A stretch of 64,000 bases of DNA, from NCBI GenBank assembly GCA_943735955.1, contig OX030969.1, forward strand, positions 237,501 through 301,500, given 5' to 3'. The translations under genes and the position numbers were made by a program. This DNA is from Piscicola geometra (lineage: Eukaryota; Annelida; Clitellata; Hirudinida; Piscicolidae). The notes under the pieces are model-generated. The model searched no databases. It was not told where the DNA came from and saw nothing but the letters and a program-made list of their open reading frames with translations. Each line of letters begins with the position of its first letter. Positions within the stretch are counted from its first letter, which is position 1. Below are positions 41,407 to 54,395 of this stretch, piece by piece.

Positions 41407-43159
41407 GTTCATCTCGTGTTCATTTCGTGTTCATCTCGTGTTCATCTCGTGTTCATCTCGTGTTCATCTCGTGTTCATCTCGTGTTCATCTCGTGTTCAT
41501 CTCGTGTTCATCTCGTGTTCATCTCGTGTTCATCTCGTGTTCATCTCGTGTTCATCTCGTGTTCATCTCGTGTTCATCTCGTGTTCATCTCGTGTTCATC
41601 TCGTGTTCATCTCGTGTTCATCTCGTGTTCATCTCGTGTTCATCTCGTGTTCATCTCGTGTTCATCTCGTGTTCATCTCGTGTTCATCTCGTGTTCATCT
41701 CGTGTTCATCTCGTGTTCATCTCGTGTTCATCTCGTGTTCATCTCGTGTTCATCTCGTGTTCATCTCGTGTTCATCTCGTGTTCATCTCGTGTTCATCTC
41801 GTGTTCATCTCGTGTTCATCTCGTGTTCATCTCGTGTTCATCTCGTGTTCATCTCGTGTTCATCTCGTGTTCATCTCGTGTTCATCTCGTGTTCATCTCG
41901 TGTTCATCTCGTGTTCATCTCGTGTTCATCTCGTGTTCATCTCGTGTTCATCTCGTGTTCATCTCGTGTTCATCTCGTGTTCATCTCGTGTTCATCTCGT
42001 GTTCATCTCGTGTTCATCTCGTGTTCATCTCGTGTTCATCTCGTGTTCATCTCGTGTTCATCTCGTGTTCATCTCGTGTTCATCTCGTGTTCATCTCGTG
42101 TTCATCTCGTGTTCATCTCGTGTTCATCTCGTGTTCATCTCGTGTTCATCTCGTGTTCATCTCGTGTTCATCTCGTGTTCATCTCGTGTTCATCTCGTGT
42201 TCATCTCGTGTTCATCTCGTGTTCATCTCGTGTTCATCTCGTGTTCATCTCGTGTTCATCTCGTGTTCATCTCGTGTTCATCTCGTGTTCATCTCGTGTT
42301 CATCTCGTGTTCATCTCGTGTTCATCTCGTGTTCATCTCGTGTTCATCTCGTGTTCATCTCGTGTTCATCTCGTGTTCATCTCGTGTTCATCTCGTGTTC
42401 ATCTCGTGTTCATCTCGTGTTCATCTCGTGTTCATCTCGTGTTCATCTCGTGTTCATCTCGTGTTCATCTCGTGTTCATCTCGTGTTCATCTCGTGTTCA
42501 TCTCGTGTTCATCTCGTGTTCATCTCGTGTTCATCTCGTGTTCATCTCGTGTTCATCTCGTGTTCATCTCGTGTTCATCTCGTGTTCATCTCGTGTTCAT
42601 CTCGTGTTCATCTCGTGTTCATCTCGTGTTCATCTCGTGTTCATCTCGTGTTCATCTCGTGTTCATCTCGTGTTCATCTCGTGTTCATCTCGTGTTCATC
42701 TCGTGTTCATCTCGTGTTCATCTCGTGTTCATCTCGTGTTCATCTCGTGTTCATCTCGTGTTCATCTCGTGTTCATCTCGTGTTCATCTCGTGTTCATCT
42801 CGTGTTCATCTCGTGTTCATCTCGTGTTCATCTCGTGTTCATCTCGTGTTCATCTCGTGTTCATCTCGTGTCATCTCGTGTTCATCTCGTGTTCATCTCG
42901 TGTTCATCTCGTGTTCATCTCGTGTTCATCTCGTGTTCATCTCGTGTTCATCTCGTGTTCATCTCGTGTTCATCTCGTGTTCATCTCGTGTTCATCTCGT
43001 GTCATCTCGTGTTCATCTCGTGTTCATCTCGTGTTCATCTCGTGTTCATCTTGTGTTCATCTCGTGTTCATCTCGTGTTCATCTCGTGTTCATCTCGTGT
43101 TCATCTCGTGTTCATCTCGTGTTCATCTCGTGTTCATCTCGTGTTCATCTCGTGTTCAT
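41407..43159. repeat. 11-bp array GTTCATCTCGT, unit 1 (about 159 copies)
   Basis: Almost perfect. A TTTCGTG variant sits at the second copy; a few 10-bp units (GTCATCTCGT) lie near the right end. Confidence 0.97.
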
Positions 43160-43597
43160 GTGCTCATTATAATAAGCGCGGTAGTATTAACATAAACATA
43201 AACATTGTACTATTATTATGTCTATGGGTAGTTTTTTAATATTTTAAAGTTAAAAATCGATTATCTTTTTGTTAAAAAAATATAACATTTATAAAAAAAG
43301 ATTAAGTTTTTTCTTGTAATTGGGGTATGTCCGTCAGTCTCCCATAATCTTTAATCATGGATATTTATTTACTGTTAAGATATATTTTAACCACGTTTTT
43401 ACTGTTGTTTTGACAAACAAAGTTAACGCAAGGCCCACTGATGCAAATTTGGAAACATCTGTAAAGACCTTAAATTTTTGAAACATTTAGTTGTCACTCA
43501 ATTTATGTTTATAAGGACCCAACTTAAACTGGATGTATGAATTTAAACTCTTGGAACAGTGCGCATCAGGGGGCGAGCTCTGATAAGTAAAAGGCCG

Positions 43598-43789
43598 TTA
43601 GGACACCACCGTAGAACTCGAAACTGATTCTTCCATTCTTTTCGCTTTTCTGACAGTCTCAGAGAGCAGTTGAGCTCTAACCCTGTCCACTGCATTGTCT
43701 TCCCATCTTTCCTCTGCCTGCCTCTTCTTCATCCTCTGAACAGTGCCTTGAAGAACTCTTTTGGCCTGGAGAACGGGAGACATGACCAC
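43598..43789 (-). pseudogene. LINE C-terminal tail, unit 2
   Basis: Translated frame identical to unit 1. Confidence 0.7.
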
Positions 43790-43792
43790 ACC

Positions 43793-44160
43793 ATCTCAGA
43801 ATGACCACACCATCTCAGAATGACCACACCACCTCAGAATGACCCCACCATCTCAGAATGACCACACCATCTCAGAATGACCACACCACCTCAGAATGAC
43901 CCCACCATCTCAGAATGACCACACCACCTCAGAATGACCACACCATCTCAGAATGACCACACCATCTCAGAATGACCACACCATCTCAGAATGACCACAC
44001 CATCTCAGAATGACCACACCACCTCAGAATGACCACACCATCTCAGAATGACCACACCATCTCAGAATGACCACACCATCTCAGAATGACCACACCATCT
44101 CAGAATGACCACACCACCTCAGAATGACCACACCACCTCAGAATGACCACACCATCTCAG
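43793..44160. repeat. 19-bp array, unit 2 (about 19 copies)
   Basis: About one unit shorter than in unit 1, with the CATCTC/CACCTC order otherwise similar. Confidence 0.96.
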
Positions 44161-44273
44161 CTTCCTTCTTTTCAGTGTGGTCAGTAGGCCTTCATGGGGC
44201 CCAATAGCATTCGTAACTCTCTTTCGGACTTCATCGATGGTGAATATATCTTTGTGCTTAATTCTAAGTTCCA

Positions 44274-44522
44274 AATAAGCAGTGCTCGAATGACCCGGTT
44301 CCTACATGGCTGTTGAAGGAGATATCTGGAATAATTGCTCCTTTTTTAGTGAGCTTATTCAACAGGTCTTTTTCGGCAGGCAGGGTTCCGAAGTCTTTCA
44401 AGTCGGCTTACATCACGCCACTGCTTAAGAAGCCAAGTCTTAAACTCACTGAAACTTCGTCGTACAGGCCTATTTCAAACTTGAGGGTGTTGTCCAAACT
44501 CATGGAAAGATTAGTTCTCCAC
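44274..44522 (+). pseudogene. LINE RT fragment, unit 2
   Basis: Same peptide as unit 1, again ended by the hAT terminus. Confidence 0.87.
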
Positions 44523-45733
44523 TAGAGGTCGGACATGGACGATTTTTCATTCCCGGTCCCGTCCCGTTCCCGGAATCTGTTTTCCCGTCTCGTCCCGTTC
44601 CCGATAGGACATCAGAATTTTGATTCCCGTCCCGTCCCGTTCCCGAAATTTTTTTCCCGTCCCGACCCGTTCCCGAAAGCTTTTTGTTTTTTTATTCATT
44701 CTCGCTGCCGTTTTCACTAGTCCCAAACTTACTAGTTCTAACATTTCTTAAAATTTATTATTTGAAAGTCAGAGAATATTTCTTTCAATAAAATTTAAAA
44801 AACACGATTTAAATTTCAAATATTTATTGAAATGAAAGTATTGAAGTTAGTCCTTGTTTTTGAGTAATACAATCAAGTTTTTATTGCTTTTCACACGGGT
44901 TAAACCGTTAAGAGTTTCAGCTCTCAAATGAGATGGTTTTGGGTTTGAAGTTAAACGACCACATAATGAAAAATTCCGTTCACAGGGAATATAACTTGCA
45001 GATATACTAAACAAAATTTTGGCTACTTCTTGTAGTATTTTAAAATTGCTCATTTTACTTCAATGAAATAAAACATCTTTATAATCTTCTATTTTTTGGG
45101 ACGTAATTGTGATTATTTGTACAATTCATCCTCTTCTGAATTTTCTTCTTCGTTCATTATTATTAATTCTTCAATAATGTTAGAAATATGTTTTTTGACA
45201 ACATTCTTATTCTCCACAACTGCAAATATAAAATCATTCGTATAATTTGATAGTATAATAATTTTATTATAATTTTTACGTTATAAAAATAAACATAATA
45301 GGTCTAAATAACCATCATTTGTTTTTTTTCTCAACGGCACTGCAGCTTGGTCTGGCTGTACAAAATAGAATTAAATTTTCTCTAATGAAAGTCTTGGTAT
45401 TTATTTCTTTTCTATCCCAAACTTTTTTCCTATTATTCTTTCATACTGGGGATGCAACAGACATGCTGTCATATGAATAAGATCAATGGCATCTTTTCTT
45501 TTGTCGAAATGATAAACTGAGCAATCATTTGGAAATTAATCATTCAAATTCAAAGTATTAATTTATAAAATAATAATAATATAACTAACCATTTTGATTT
45601 CATCTGAAAAGTTTTCATCATCACCCATTTGTTCTAATCTCCCTAATCTTTGGACTCATCATAACAACTTCAAATGTAGTGTTGGAGATTTTGACATTGA
45701 CAATGGTGGCTTCGTTATACATTTCTATTGCAT
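44523..45733 (-). mobile_element. hAT fragment, unit 2
   Basis: One T fewer in the poly-T near 44650; the dimerisation frame 45053-44847 has one Asp-to-Asn change (KSNKNL). Confidence 0.85.
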
Positions 45734-45740
45734 CAAAAAA

Positions 45741-46487
45741 AAATTATTAAATAAAATCTGAACTATTAAATAAAAAATAAACTATTAAATAAAATCTAAA
45801 CTATTAGATAAAAAAATAAATTATTAAAGAAAATCTAAATTATTAAAGAAAATCTAAACTATTAAAGAAAATCTAAATTATTAAAATCTAAATTATTAAA
45901 ATCTAAATTATTAAAATCTAAATTATTAAAATCTAAATTATTAAAATAGAAATTATTAAAATAGAAATTATTAAAATAGAAATTATTAAAATATAAATTA
46001 TTAAAATATAAATTATTAAAATATAAATTATTAAAATATAAATTATTAAAATATAAATTTTTAAAATAGAAATTATTAAAATAGAAATTATTAAAATAGA
46101 AATTATTAAAAAGGAAATTATTAAAATAGAAATTATTAAAATATAAATTATTAAAATAGAAATTACTAAAATAGAAATTATTAAAATAGAAATTATTAAA
46201 ATAGAAATTATTAAAATAGAAATTATTAAAATAGAAATTATTAAAATAGAAATTATTAAAATATAAATTATTAAAATATAAATTTTAAAAATATAAATTT
46301 TAAAAATAGAAATTTTAAAAATATAAATTATTAAAATAAAAATTATTAAAATAGAAATTATTAAAATATAAATTTTTTAAATAGAAATTATTAAAATAAA
46401 AATTATTATAATAGAAATTATTAAAATAGAAATTATTAAAATAGAAATTATTAAAATAGAAATGATTAAAATAGAAATGATTAAAAT
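45741..46487. repeat. 15-bp AT-rich array, unit 2
   Basis: Same variant order as unit 1, including the single AAGGAAATTATT unit. Confidence 0.95.
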
Positions 46488-47700
46488 GTTCATCTCGTGT
46501 TCATTTCGTGTTCATCTCGTGTTCATCTCGTGTTCATCTCGTGTTCATCTCGTGTTCATCTCGTGTTCATCTCGTGTTCATCTCGTGTTCATCTCGTGTT
46601 CATCTCGTGTTCATCTCGTGTTCATCTCGTGTTCATCTCGTGTTCATCTCGTGTTCATCTCGTGTTCATCTCGTGTTCATCTCGTGTTCATCTCGTGTTC
46701 ATCTCGTGTTCATCTCGTGTTCATCTCGTGTTCATCTCGTGTTCATCTCGTGTTCATCTCGTGTTCATCTCGTGTTCATCTCGTGTTCATCTCGTGTTCA
46801 TCTCGTGTTCATCTCGTGTTCATCTCGTGTTCATCTCGTGTTCATCTCGTGTTCATCTCGTGTTCATCTCGTGTTCATCTCGTGTTCATCTCGTGTTCAT
46901 CTCGTGTTCATCTCGTGTTCATCTCATGTTCATCTCGTGTTCATCTCGTGTTCATCTCGTGTTCATCTCGTGTTCATCTCGTGTTCATCTCGTGTTCATC
47001 TCGTGTTCATCTCGTGTTCATCTCGTGTTCATCTCGTGTTCATCTCGTGTTCATCTCGTGTTCATCTCGTGTTCATCTCGTGTTCATCTCGTGTTCATCT
47101 CGTGTTCATCTCGTGTTCATCTCGTGTTCATCTCGTGTTCATCTCGTGTTCATCTCGTGTTCATCTCGTGTTCATCTCGTGTTCATCTCGTGTTCATCTC
47201 GTGTTCATCTCGTGTTCATCTCGTGTTCATCTCGTGTTCATCTCGTGTTCATCTCGTGTTCATCTCGTGTTCATCTCGTGTTCATCTCGTGTTCATCTCG
47301 TGTTCATCTCGTGTCATCTCGTGTTCATCTCGTGTTCATCTCGTGTTCATCTCGTGTTCATCTCGTGTTCATCTCGTGTTCATCTCGTGTTCATCTCGTG
47401 TTCATCTCGTGTTCATCTCGTGTTCATCTCGTGTCATCTCGTGTTCATCTCGTGTCATCTCGTGTTCATCTCGTGTTCATCTCGTGTTCATCTCGTGTTC
47501 ATCTCGTGTTCATCTCGTGTTCATCTCGTGTTCATCTCGTGTTCATCTCGTGTTCATCTCGTGTTCATCTCGTGTTCATCTCGTGTTCATCTCGTGTTCA
47601 TCTCGTGTTCATCTCGTGTTCATCTCGTGTTCATCTCGTGTTCATCTCGTGTTCATCTCGTGTTCATCTCGTGTTCATCTCGTGTTCATCTCGTGTTCAT
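46488..47700. repeat. 11-bp array, unit 2 (about 110 copies)
   Basis: Shortest of the four. One CTCATGT variant near 46925 and three 10-bp units near 47310-47460. Confidence 0.97.
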
Positions 47701-48138
47701 GTGCTCATTATAATAAGCGCGGTAGTATTAACATAAACATAAACATTGTACTATTATTATGTCTATGGGTAGTTTTTTAATATTTTAAAGTTAAAAATCG
47801 ATTATCTTTTTGTTAAAAAAATATAACATTTATAAAAAAAGATTAAGTTTTTTCTTGTAATTGGGGTATGTCCGTCAGTCTCCCATAATCTTTAATCATG
47901 GATATTTATTTACTGTTAAGCTATATTTTAACCACGTTTTTACTGTTGTTTTGACAAACAAAGTTAACGCAAGGCCCACTGATGCAAATTTGGAAACATC
48001 TGTAAAGACCTTAAATTTTTGAAACATTTAGTTGTCACTCAATTTATGTTTATAAGGACCCAACTTAAACTGGATGTATGAATTTAAACTCTTGGAACAG
48101 TGCGCATCAGGGGGCGAGCTCTGATAAGTAAAAGGCCG

Positions 48139-48330
48139 TTAGGACACCACCGTAGAACTCGAAACTGATTCTTCCATTCTTTTCGCTTTTCTGACAGTCT
48201 CAGAGAGCAGTTGAGCTCTAACCCTGTCCACTGCATTGTCTTCCCATCTTTCCTCTGCCTGCCTCTTCTTCATCCTCTGAACAGTGCCTTGAAGAACTCT
48301 TTTGGCCTGGAGAACGGGAGACATGACCAC
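48139..48330 (-). pseudogene. LINE C-terminal tail, unit 3
   Basis: Translated frame identical to unit 1. Confidence 0.7.
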
Positions 48331-48701
48331 ACCATCTCAGAATGACCACACCATCTCAGAATGACCACACCACCTCAGAATGACCCCACCATCTCAGAAT
48401 GACCACACCATCTCAGAATGACCACACCACCTCAGAATGACCCCACCATCTCAGAATGACCACACCACCTCAGAATGACCACACCATCTCAGAATGACCA
48501 CACCATCTCAGAATGACCACACCATCTCAGAATGACCACACCATCTCAGAATGACCACACCACCTCAGAATGACCACACCATCTCAGAATGACTACACCA
48601 TCTCAGAATGACCACACCATCTCAGAATGACCACACCATCTCAGAATGACCACACCACCTCAGAATGACCACACCACCTCAGAATGACCACACCATCTCA
48701 G
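48324..48701. repeat. 19-bp array, unit 3 (about 20 copies)
   Basis: One private ATGACTACACC variant near 48590. Confidence 0.96.
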
Positions 48702-48814
48702 CTTCCTTCTTTTCAGTGTGGTCAGTAGGCCTTCATGGGGCCCAATAGCATTCGTAACTCTCTTTCGGACTTCATCGATGGTGAATATATCTTTGTGCTT
48801 AATTCTAAGTTCCA

Positions 48815-49073
48815 AATAAGCAGTGCTCGAATGACCCGGTTCCTACATGGCTGTTGAAGGAGATATCTGGAATAATTGCTCCTTTTTTAGTGAGCTTATT
48901 CAACAGGTCTTTTTCGGCAGGCAGGGTTCCGAAGTCTTTCAAGTCGGCTTACATCACGCCACTGCTTAAGAAGCCAAGTCTTAAACTCACTGAAACTTCG
49001 TCGTACAGGCCTATTTCAAACTTGAGGGTGTTGTCCAAACTCATGGAAAGATTAGTTCTCCACTAGAGGTCGG
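48815..49073 (+). pseudogene. LINE RT fragment, unit 3
   Basis: Same peptide and same hAT-derived stop as unit 1. Confidence 0.87.
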
Positions 49074-50274
49074 ACATGGACGATTTTTCATTCCCGGTCC
49101 CGTCCCGTTCCCGGAATCTGTTTTCCCGTCCCGTCCCGTTCCCGATAGGACATCAGAATTTTGATTCCCGTCCCGTCCCGTTCCCGAAATTTTTTTTCCC
49201 GTCCCGACCCGTTCCCGAAAGCTTTTTGTTTTTTTATTCATTCTCGCTGCCGTTTTCACTAGTCCCAAACTTACTAGTTCTAACATTTCTTAAAATTTAT
49301 TATTTGAAAGTCAGAGAATATTTCTTTCAATAAAATTTAAAAAACACGATTTAAATTTCAAATATTTATTGAAATGAAAGTATTGAAGTTAGTCCTTGTT
49401 TTTGAGTAATACAATCAAGTCTTTATTGCTTTTCACACGGGTTAAACCGTTAAGAGTTTCAGCTCTCAAATGAGATGGTTTTGGGTTTGAAGTTAAACGA
49501 CCACATAATGAAAAATTCCGTTCACAGGGAATATAACTTGCAGATATACTAAACAAAATTTTGGCTACTTCTTGTAGTATTTTAAAATTGCTCATTTTAC
49601 TTCAATGAAATAAAACATCTTTATAATCTTCTATTTTTTGGGACGTAATTGTGATTATTTGTACAATTCATCCTCTTCTGAATTTTCTTCTTCGTTCATT
49701 ATTATTAATTCTTCAATAATGTTAGAAATATGTTTTTTGACAACATTCTTATTCTCCACAACTGCAAATATAAAATCATTCGTATAATTTGATAGTATAA
49801 TAATTTTATTATAATTTTTACGTTATAAAAATAAACATAATAGGTCTAAATAACCATCATTTTTTTTTTTCTCAACGGCACTGCAGCTTGGTCTGGCTGT
49901 ACAAAATAGAATTAAATTTTCTCTAATGAAAGTCTTGGTATTTATTTCTTTTCTATCCCAAACTTTTTTCCTATTATTCTTTCATACTGGGGATGCAACA
50001 GACATGCTGTCATATGAATAAGATCAATGGCATCTTTTCTTTTGTCGAAATGATAAACTGAGCACTCATTTGGAAATTAATCATTCAAATTCAAAGTATT
50101 AATTTATAAAATAATAATAATATAACTAACCATTTTGATTTCATCTGACAAGTTTTCATCATCACCCATTTGTTTTAATCTCCCTAATCTTTGGACTCAT
50201 CATAACAACTTCAAATGTAGTGTTGGAGATTTTGACATTGACAATGGTGGCTTCGTTATACATTTCTATTGCAT
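49074..50274 (-). mobile_element. hAT fragment, unit 3
   Basis: Dimerisation frame at 49595-49389, identical to unit 1. Poly-T tract near 49860 differs in length. Confidence 0.85.
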
Positions 50275-50280
50275 CAAAAA

Positions 50281-51101
50281 AAATTATTAAATAAAATCTG
50301 AACTATTAAATAAAAAATAAACTATTAAATAAAATCTAAACTATTAGATAAAAAATAAATTATTAAAGAAAATCTAAATTATTAAAGAAAATCTAAACTA
50401 TTAAAGAAAATCTAAATTATTAAAATCTAAATTATTAAAATCTAAATTATTAAAATCTAAATTATTAAAATCTAAATTATTAAAATCTAAATTATTAAAA
50501 TAGAAATTATTAAAATAGAAATTATTAAAATAGAAATTATTAAAATAGAAATTATTAAAATAGAAATTATTAAAATAGAAATTATTAAAATAGAAATTAT
50601 TAAAATAGAAATTATTAAAATATAAATTATTAAAATATAAATTATTAAAATATAAATTTTTAAAATAGAAATTATTAAAATAGAAATTATTAAAATAGAA
50701 ATTATTAAAATAGAAATTATTAAAATAGAAATTATTAAAATAGAAATTATTAAAATAGAAATTACTAAAATAGAAATTATTAAAATAGAAATTATTAAAA
50801 TAGAAATTATTAAAATAGAAATTATTAAAATAGAAATTATTAAAATAGAAATTATTAAAATAGAAATTATTAAAATAGAAATTATTAAAATATAAATTTT
50901 AAAAATATAAATTTTAAAAATAGAAATTTTAAAAATAAAAATTATTAAAATATAAATTATTAAAATAGAAATTATTAAAATATAAATTTTTAAAATAGAA
51001 ATTATTAAAATAAAAATTATTATAATAGAAATTATTAAAATAGAAATTATTAAAATAGAAATTATTAAAATATAAATGATTAAAATAGAAATGATTAAAA
51101 T
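50281..51101. repeat. 15-bp AT-rich array, unit 3
   Basis: Longer than in units 1-2. The AAGGAAATT unit is absent and more TAGAA units are present. Confidence 0.95.
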
Positions 51102-53032
51102 GTTCATCTCGTGTTCATCTCGTGTTCATCTCATGTTCATCTCGTGTTCATCTCGTGTTCATCTCGTGTTCATCTCGTGTTCATCTCGTGTTCATCTCGT
51201 GTTCATCTCGTGTTCATCTCGTGTTCATCTCGTGTTCATCTCGTGTTCATCTCGTGTTCATCTCGTGTTCATCTCGTGTTCATCTCGTGTTCATCTCGTG
51301 TTCATCTCGTGTTCATCTCGTGTTCATCTCGTGTTCATCTCGTGTTCATCTCGTGTTAATCTCGTGTTCATCTCGTGTTCATCTCGTGTTCATCTCGTGT
51401 TCATCTCGTGTTCATCTCGTGTTCATCTCGTGTTCATCTCGTGTTCATCTCGTGTTCATCTCGTGTTCATCTCGTGTTCATCTCGTGTTCATCTCGTGTT
51501 CATCTCGTGTTCATCTCGTGTTCATCTCGTGTTCATCTCGTGTTCATCTCGTGTTCATCTCGTGTTCATCTCGTGTTCATCTCGTGTTCATCTCGTGTTC
51601 ATCTCGTGTTCATCTCGTGTTCATCTCGTGTTCATCTCGTGTTCATCTCGTGTTCATCTCGTGTTCATCTCGTGTTCATCTCGTGTTCATCTCGTGTTCA
51701 TCTCGTGTTCATCTCGTGTTCATCTCGTGTTCATCTCGTGTTCATCTCGTGTTCATCTCGTGTTCATCTCGTGTTCATCTCGTGTTCATCTCGTGTTCAT
51801 CTCGTGTTCATCTCGTGTTCATCTCGTGTTCATCTCGTGTTCATCTCGTGTTCATCTCGTGTTCATCTCGTGTTCATCTCGTGTTCATCTCGTGTTCATC
51901 TCGTGTTCATCTCGTGTTCATCTCGTGTTCATCTCGTGTTCATCTCGTGTTCATCTCGTGTTCATCTCGTGTTCATCTCGTGTTCATCTCGTGTTCATCT
52001 CGTGTTCATCTCGTGTTCATCTCGTGTTCATCTCGTGTTCATCTCGTGTTCATCTCGTGTTCATCTCGTGTTCATCTCGTGTTCATCTCGTGTTCATCTC
52101 GTGTTCATCTCGTGTTCATCTCGTGTTCATCTCGTGTTCATCTCGTGTTCATCTCGTGTTCATCTCGTGTTCATCTCGTGTTCATCTCGTGTTCATCTCG
52201 TGTTCATCTCGTGTTCATCTCGTGTTCATCTCGTGTTCATCTCGTGTTCATCTCGTGTTCATCTCGTGTTCATCTCGTGTTCATCTCGTGTTCATCTCGT
52301 GTTCATCTCGTGTTCATCTCGTGTTCATCTCGTGTTCATCTCGTGTTCATCTCGTGTTCATCTCGTGTTCATCTCGTGTTCATCTCGTGTTCATCTCGTG
52401 TTCATCTCGTGTTCATCTCGTGTTCATCTCGTGTTCATCTCGTGTTCATCTCGTGTTCATCTCGTGTTCATCTCGTGTTCATCTCGTGTTCATCTCGTGT
52501 TCATCTCGTGTTCATCTCGTGTTCATCTCGTGTTCATCTCGTGTTCATCTCGTGTTCATCTCGTGTTCATCTCGTGTTCATCTCGTGTTCATCTCGTGTT
52601 CATCTCGTGTTCATCTCGTGTTCATCTCGTGTTCATCTCGTGTTCATCTCGTGTTCATCTCGTGTTCATCTCGTGTTCATCTCGTGTTCATCTCGTGTTC
52701 ATCTCGTGTTCATCTCGTGTTCATCTCGTGTTCATCTCGTGTTCATCTCGTGTTCATCTCGTGTTCATCTCGTGTTCATCTCGTGTTCATCTCGTGTTCA
52801 TCTCGTGTTCATCTCGTGTTCATCTCGTGTTCATCTCGTGTTCATCTCGTGTTCATCTCGTATTCATCTCGTGTTCATCTCGTGTTCATCTCGTGTTCAT
52901 CTCGTGTTCATCTCGTGTTCATCTCGTGTTCATCTCGTGTTCATCTCGTGTTCATCTCGTGTTCATCTCGTGTTCATCTCGTGTTCATCTCGTGTTCATC
53001 TCGTGTTCATCTCGTGTTCATCTCGTGTTCAT
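51102..53032. repeat. 11-bp array, unit 3 (about 175 copies)
   Basis: CTCATGT variant in the third unit and a GTTAATC variant near 51355. No 10-bp units, so one frame is open throughout. Confidence 0.97.
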
Positions 53033-53470
53033 GTGCTCATTATAATAAGCGCGGTAGTATTAACATAAACATAAACATTGTACTATTATTATGTCTATGG
53101 GTAGTTTTTTAATATTTTAAAGTTAAAAATCGATTATCTTTTTGTTAAAAAAATATAACATTTATAAAAAAAGATTAAGTTTTTTCTTGTAATTGGGGTA
53201 TGTCCGTCAGTCTCCCATAATCTTTAATCATGGATATTTATTTACTGTTAAGATATATTTTAACCACGTTTTTACTGTTGTTTTGACAAACAAAGTTAAC
53301 GCAAGGCCCACTGATGCAAATTTGGAAACATCTGTAAAGACCTTAAATTTTTGAAACATTTAGTTGTCACTCAATTTATGTTTATAAGGACCCAACTTAA
53401 ACTGGATGTATGAATTTAAACTCTTGGAACAGTGCGCATCAGGGGGCGAGCTCTGATAAGTAAAAGGCCG

Positions 53471-53662
53471 TTAGGACACCACCGTAGAACTCGAAACTGA
53501 TTCTTCCATTCTTTTCGCTTTTCTGACAGTCTCAGAGAGCAGTTGAGCTCTAACCCTGTCCACTGCATTGTCTTCCCATCTTTCCTCTGCCTGCCTCTTC
53601 TTCATCCTCTGAACAGTGCCTTGAAGAACTCTTTTGGCCTGGAGAACGGGAGACATGACCAC
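53471..53662 (-). pseudogene. LINE C-terminal tail, unit 4
   Basis: Translated frame identical to unit 1. Confidence 0.7.
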
Positions 53663-54033
53663 ACCATCTCAGAATGACCACACCATCTCAGAATGACCAC
53701 ACCACCTCAGAATGACCCCACCATCTCAGAATGACCACACCATCTCAGAATGACCACACCACCTCAGAATGACCCCACCATCTCAGAATGACCACACCAC
53801 CTCAGAATGACCACACCATCTCAGAATGACCACACCATCTCAGAATGACCACACCATCTCAGAATGACCACACCATCTCAGAATGACCACACCACCTCAG
53901 AATGACCACACCATCTCAGAATGACCACACCATCTCAGAATGACCACACCATCTCAGAATGACCACACCATCTCAGAATGACCACACCACCTCAGAATGA
54001 CCACACCACCTCAGAATGACCACACCATCTCAG
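53656..54033. repeat. 19-bp array, unit 4 (about 20 copies)
   Basis: Same length as unit 3 but without its ATGACTACACC change. Confidence 0.96.
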
Positions 54034-54146
54034 CTTCCTTCTTTTCAGTGTGGTCAGTAGGCCTTCATGGGGCCCAATAGCATTCGTAACTCTCTTTCGG
54101 ACTTCATCGATGGTGAATATATCTTTGTGCTTAATTCTAAGTTCCA

Positions 54147-54395
54147 AATAAGCAGTGCTCGAATGACCCGGTTCCTACATGGCTGTTGAAGGAGATATCT
54201 GGAATAATTGCTCCTTTTTTAGTGAGCTTATTCAACAGGTCTTTTTCGGCAGGCAGGGTTCCGAAGTCTTTCAAGTCGGCTTACATCACGCCACTGCTTA
54301 AGAAGCCAAGTCTTAAACTCACTGAAACTTCGTCGTACAGGCCTATTTCAAACTTGAGGGTGTTGTCCAAACTCATGGAAAGATTAGTTCTCCAC
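54147..54395 (+). pseudogene. LINE RT fragment, unit 4
   Basis: Same peptide as unit 1. Confidence 0.87.

Larger units (their letters stand above)
38057..43157. repeat. Macrosatellite unit 1 (5101 bp)
   Basis: Begins at ATGTGCTCATTATAATAAGC, which follows unique DNA here but follows the 11-bp array in the other units. Order: AT-rich leader (38057-38496, no gene seen), LINE tail, 19-bp array, LINE RT fragment, hAT fragment, 15-bp array, 11-bp array. It shares diagnostic variants with unit 2. Confidence 0.96.
43158..47698. repeat. Macrosatellite unit 2 (4541 bp)
   Basis: Same order as unit 1. It shares with unit 1 TTTTCCCGTCTCGTCC in the hAT end and TTTCGTG at the start of the 11-bp array. 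Private change: CAAGTTTTTATT at about 44875. Confidence 0.96.
47699..53030. repeat. Macrosatellite unit 3 (5332 bp)
   Basis: Differs from units 1-2 and agrees with unit 4 at TTTTCCCGTCCCGTCC, GAGCACTCATTTGG and CATCTGACAAG. Private change: TTAAGCTATATTTT near 47920. Confidence 0.96.

Noticed and set aside
41381..43239. Long open frames of FISCSSRVHLV repeats (also at 46462, 51076 and onwards)
   Set aside because: The 11-bp unit has no stop in any forward frame, so all three frames are open at once. This is a satellite artefact, not a membrane protein gene.
50487..51107. IISILIISILII frame (also 55820-56440) as a hydrophobic protein
   Set aside because: 15-bp AT-rich array, a multiple of three without stops on one strand; no conserved flanking sequence.
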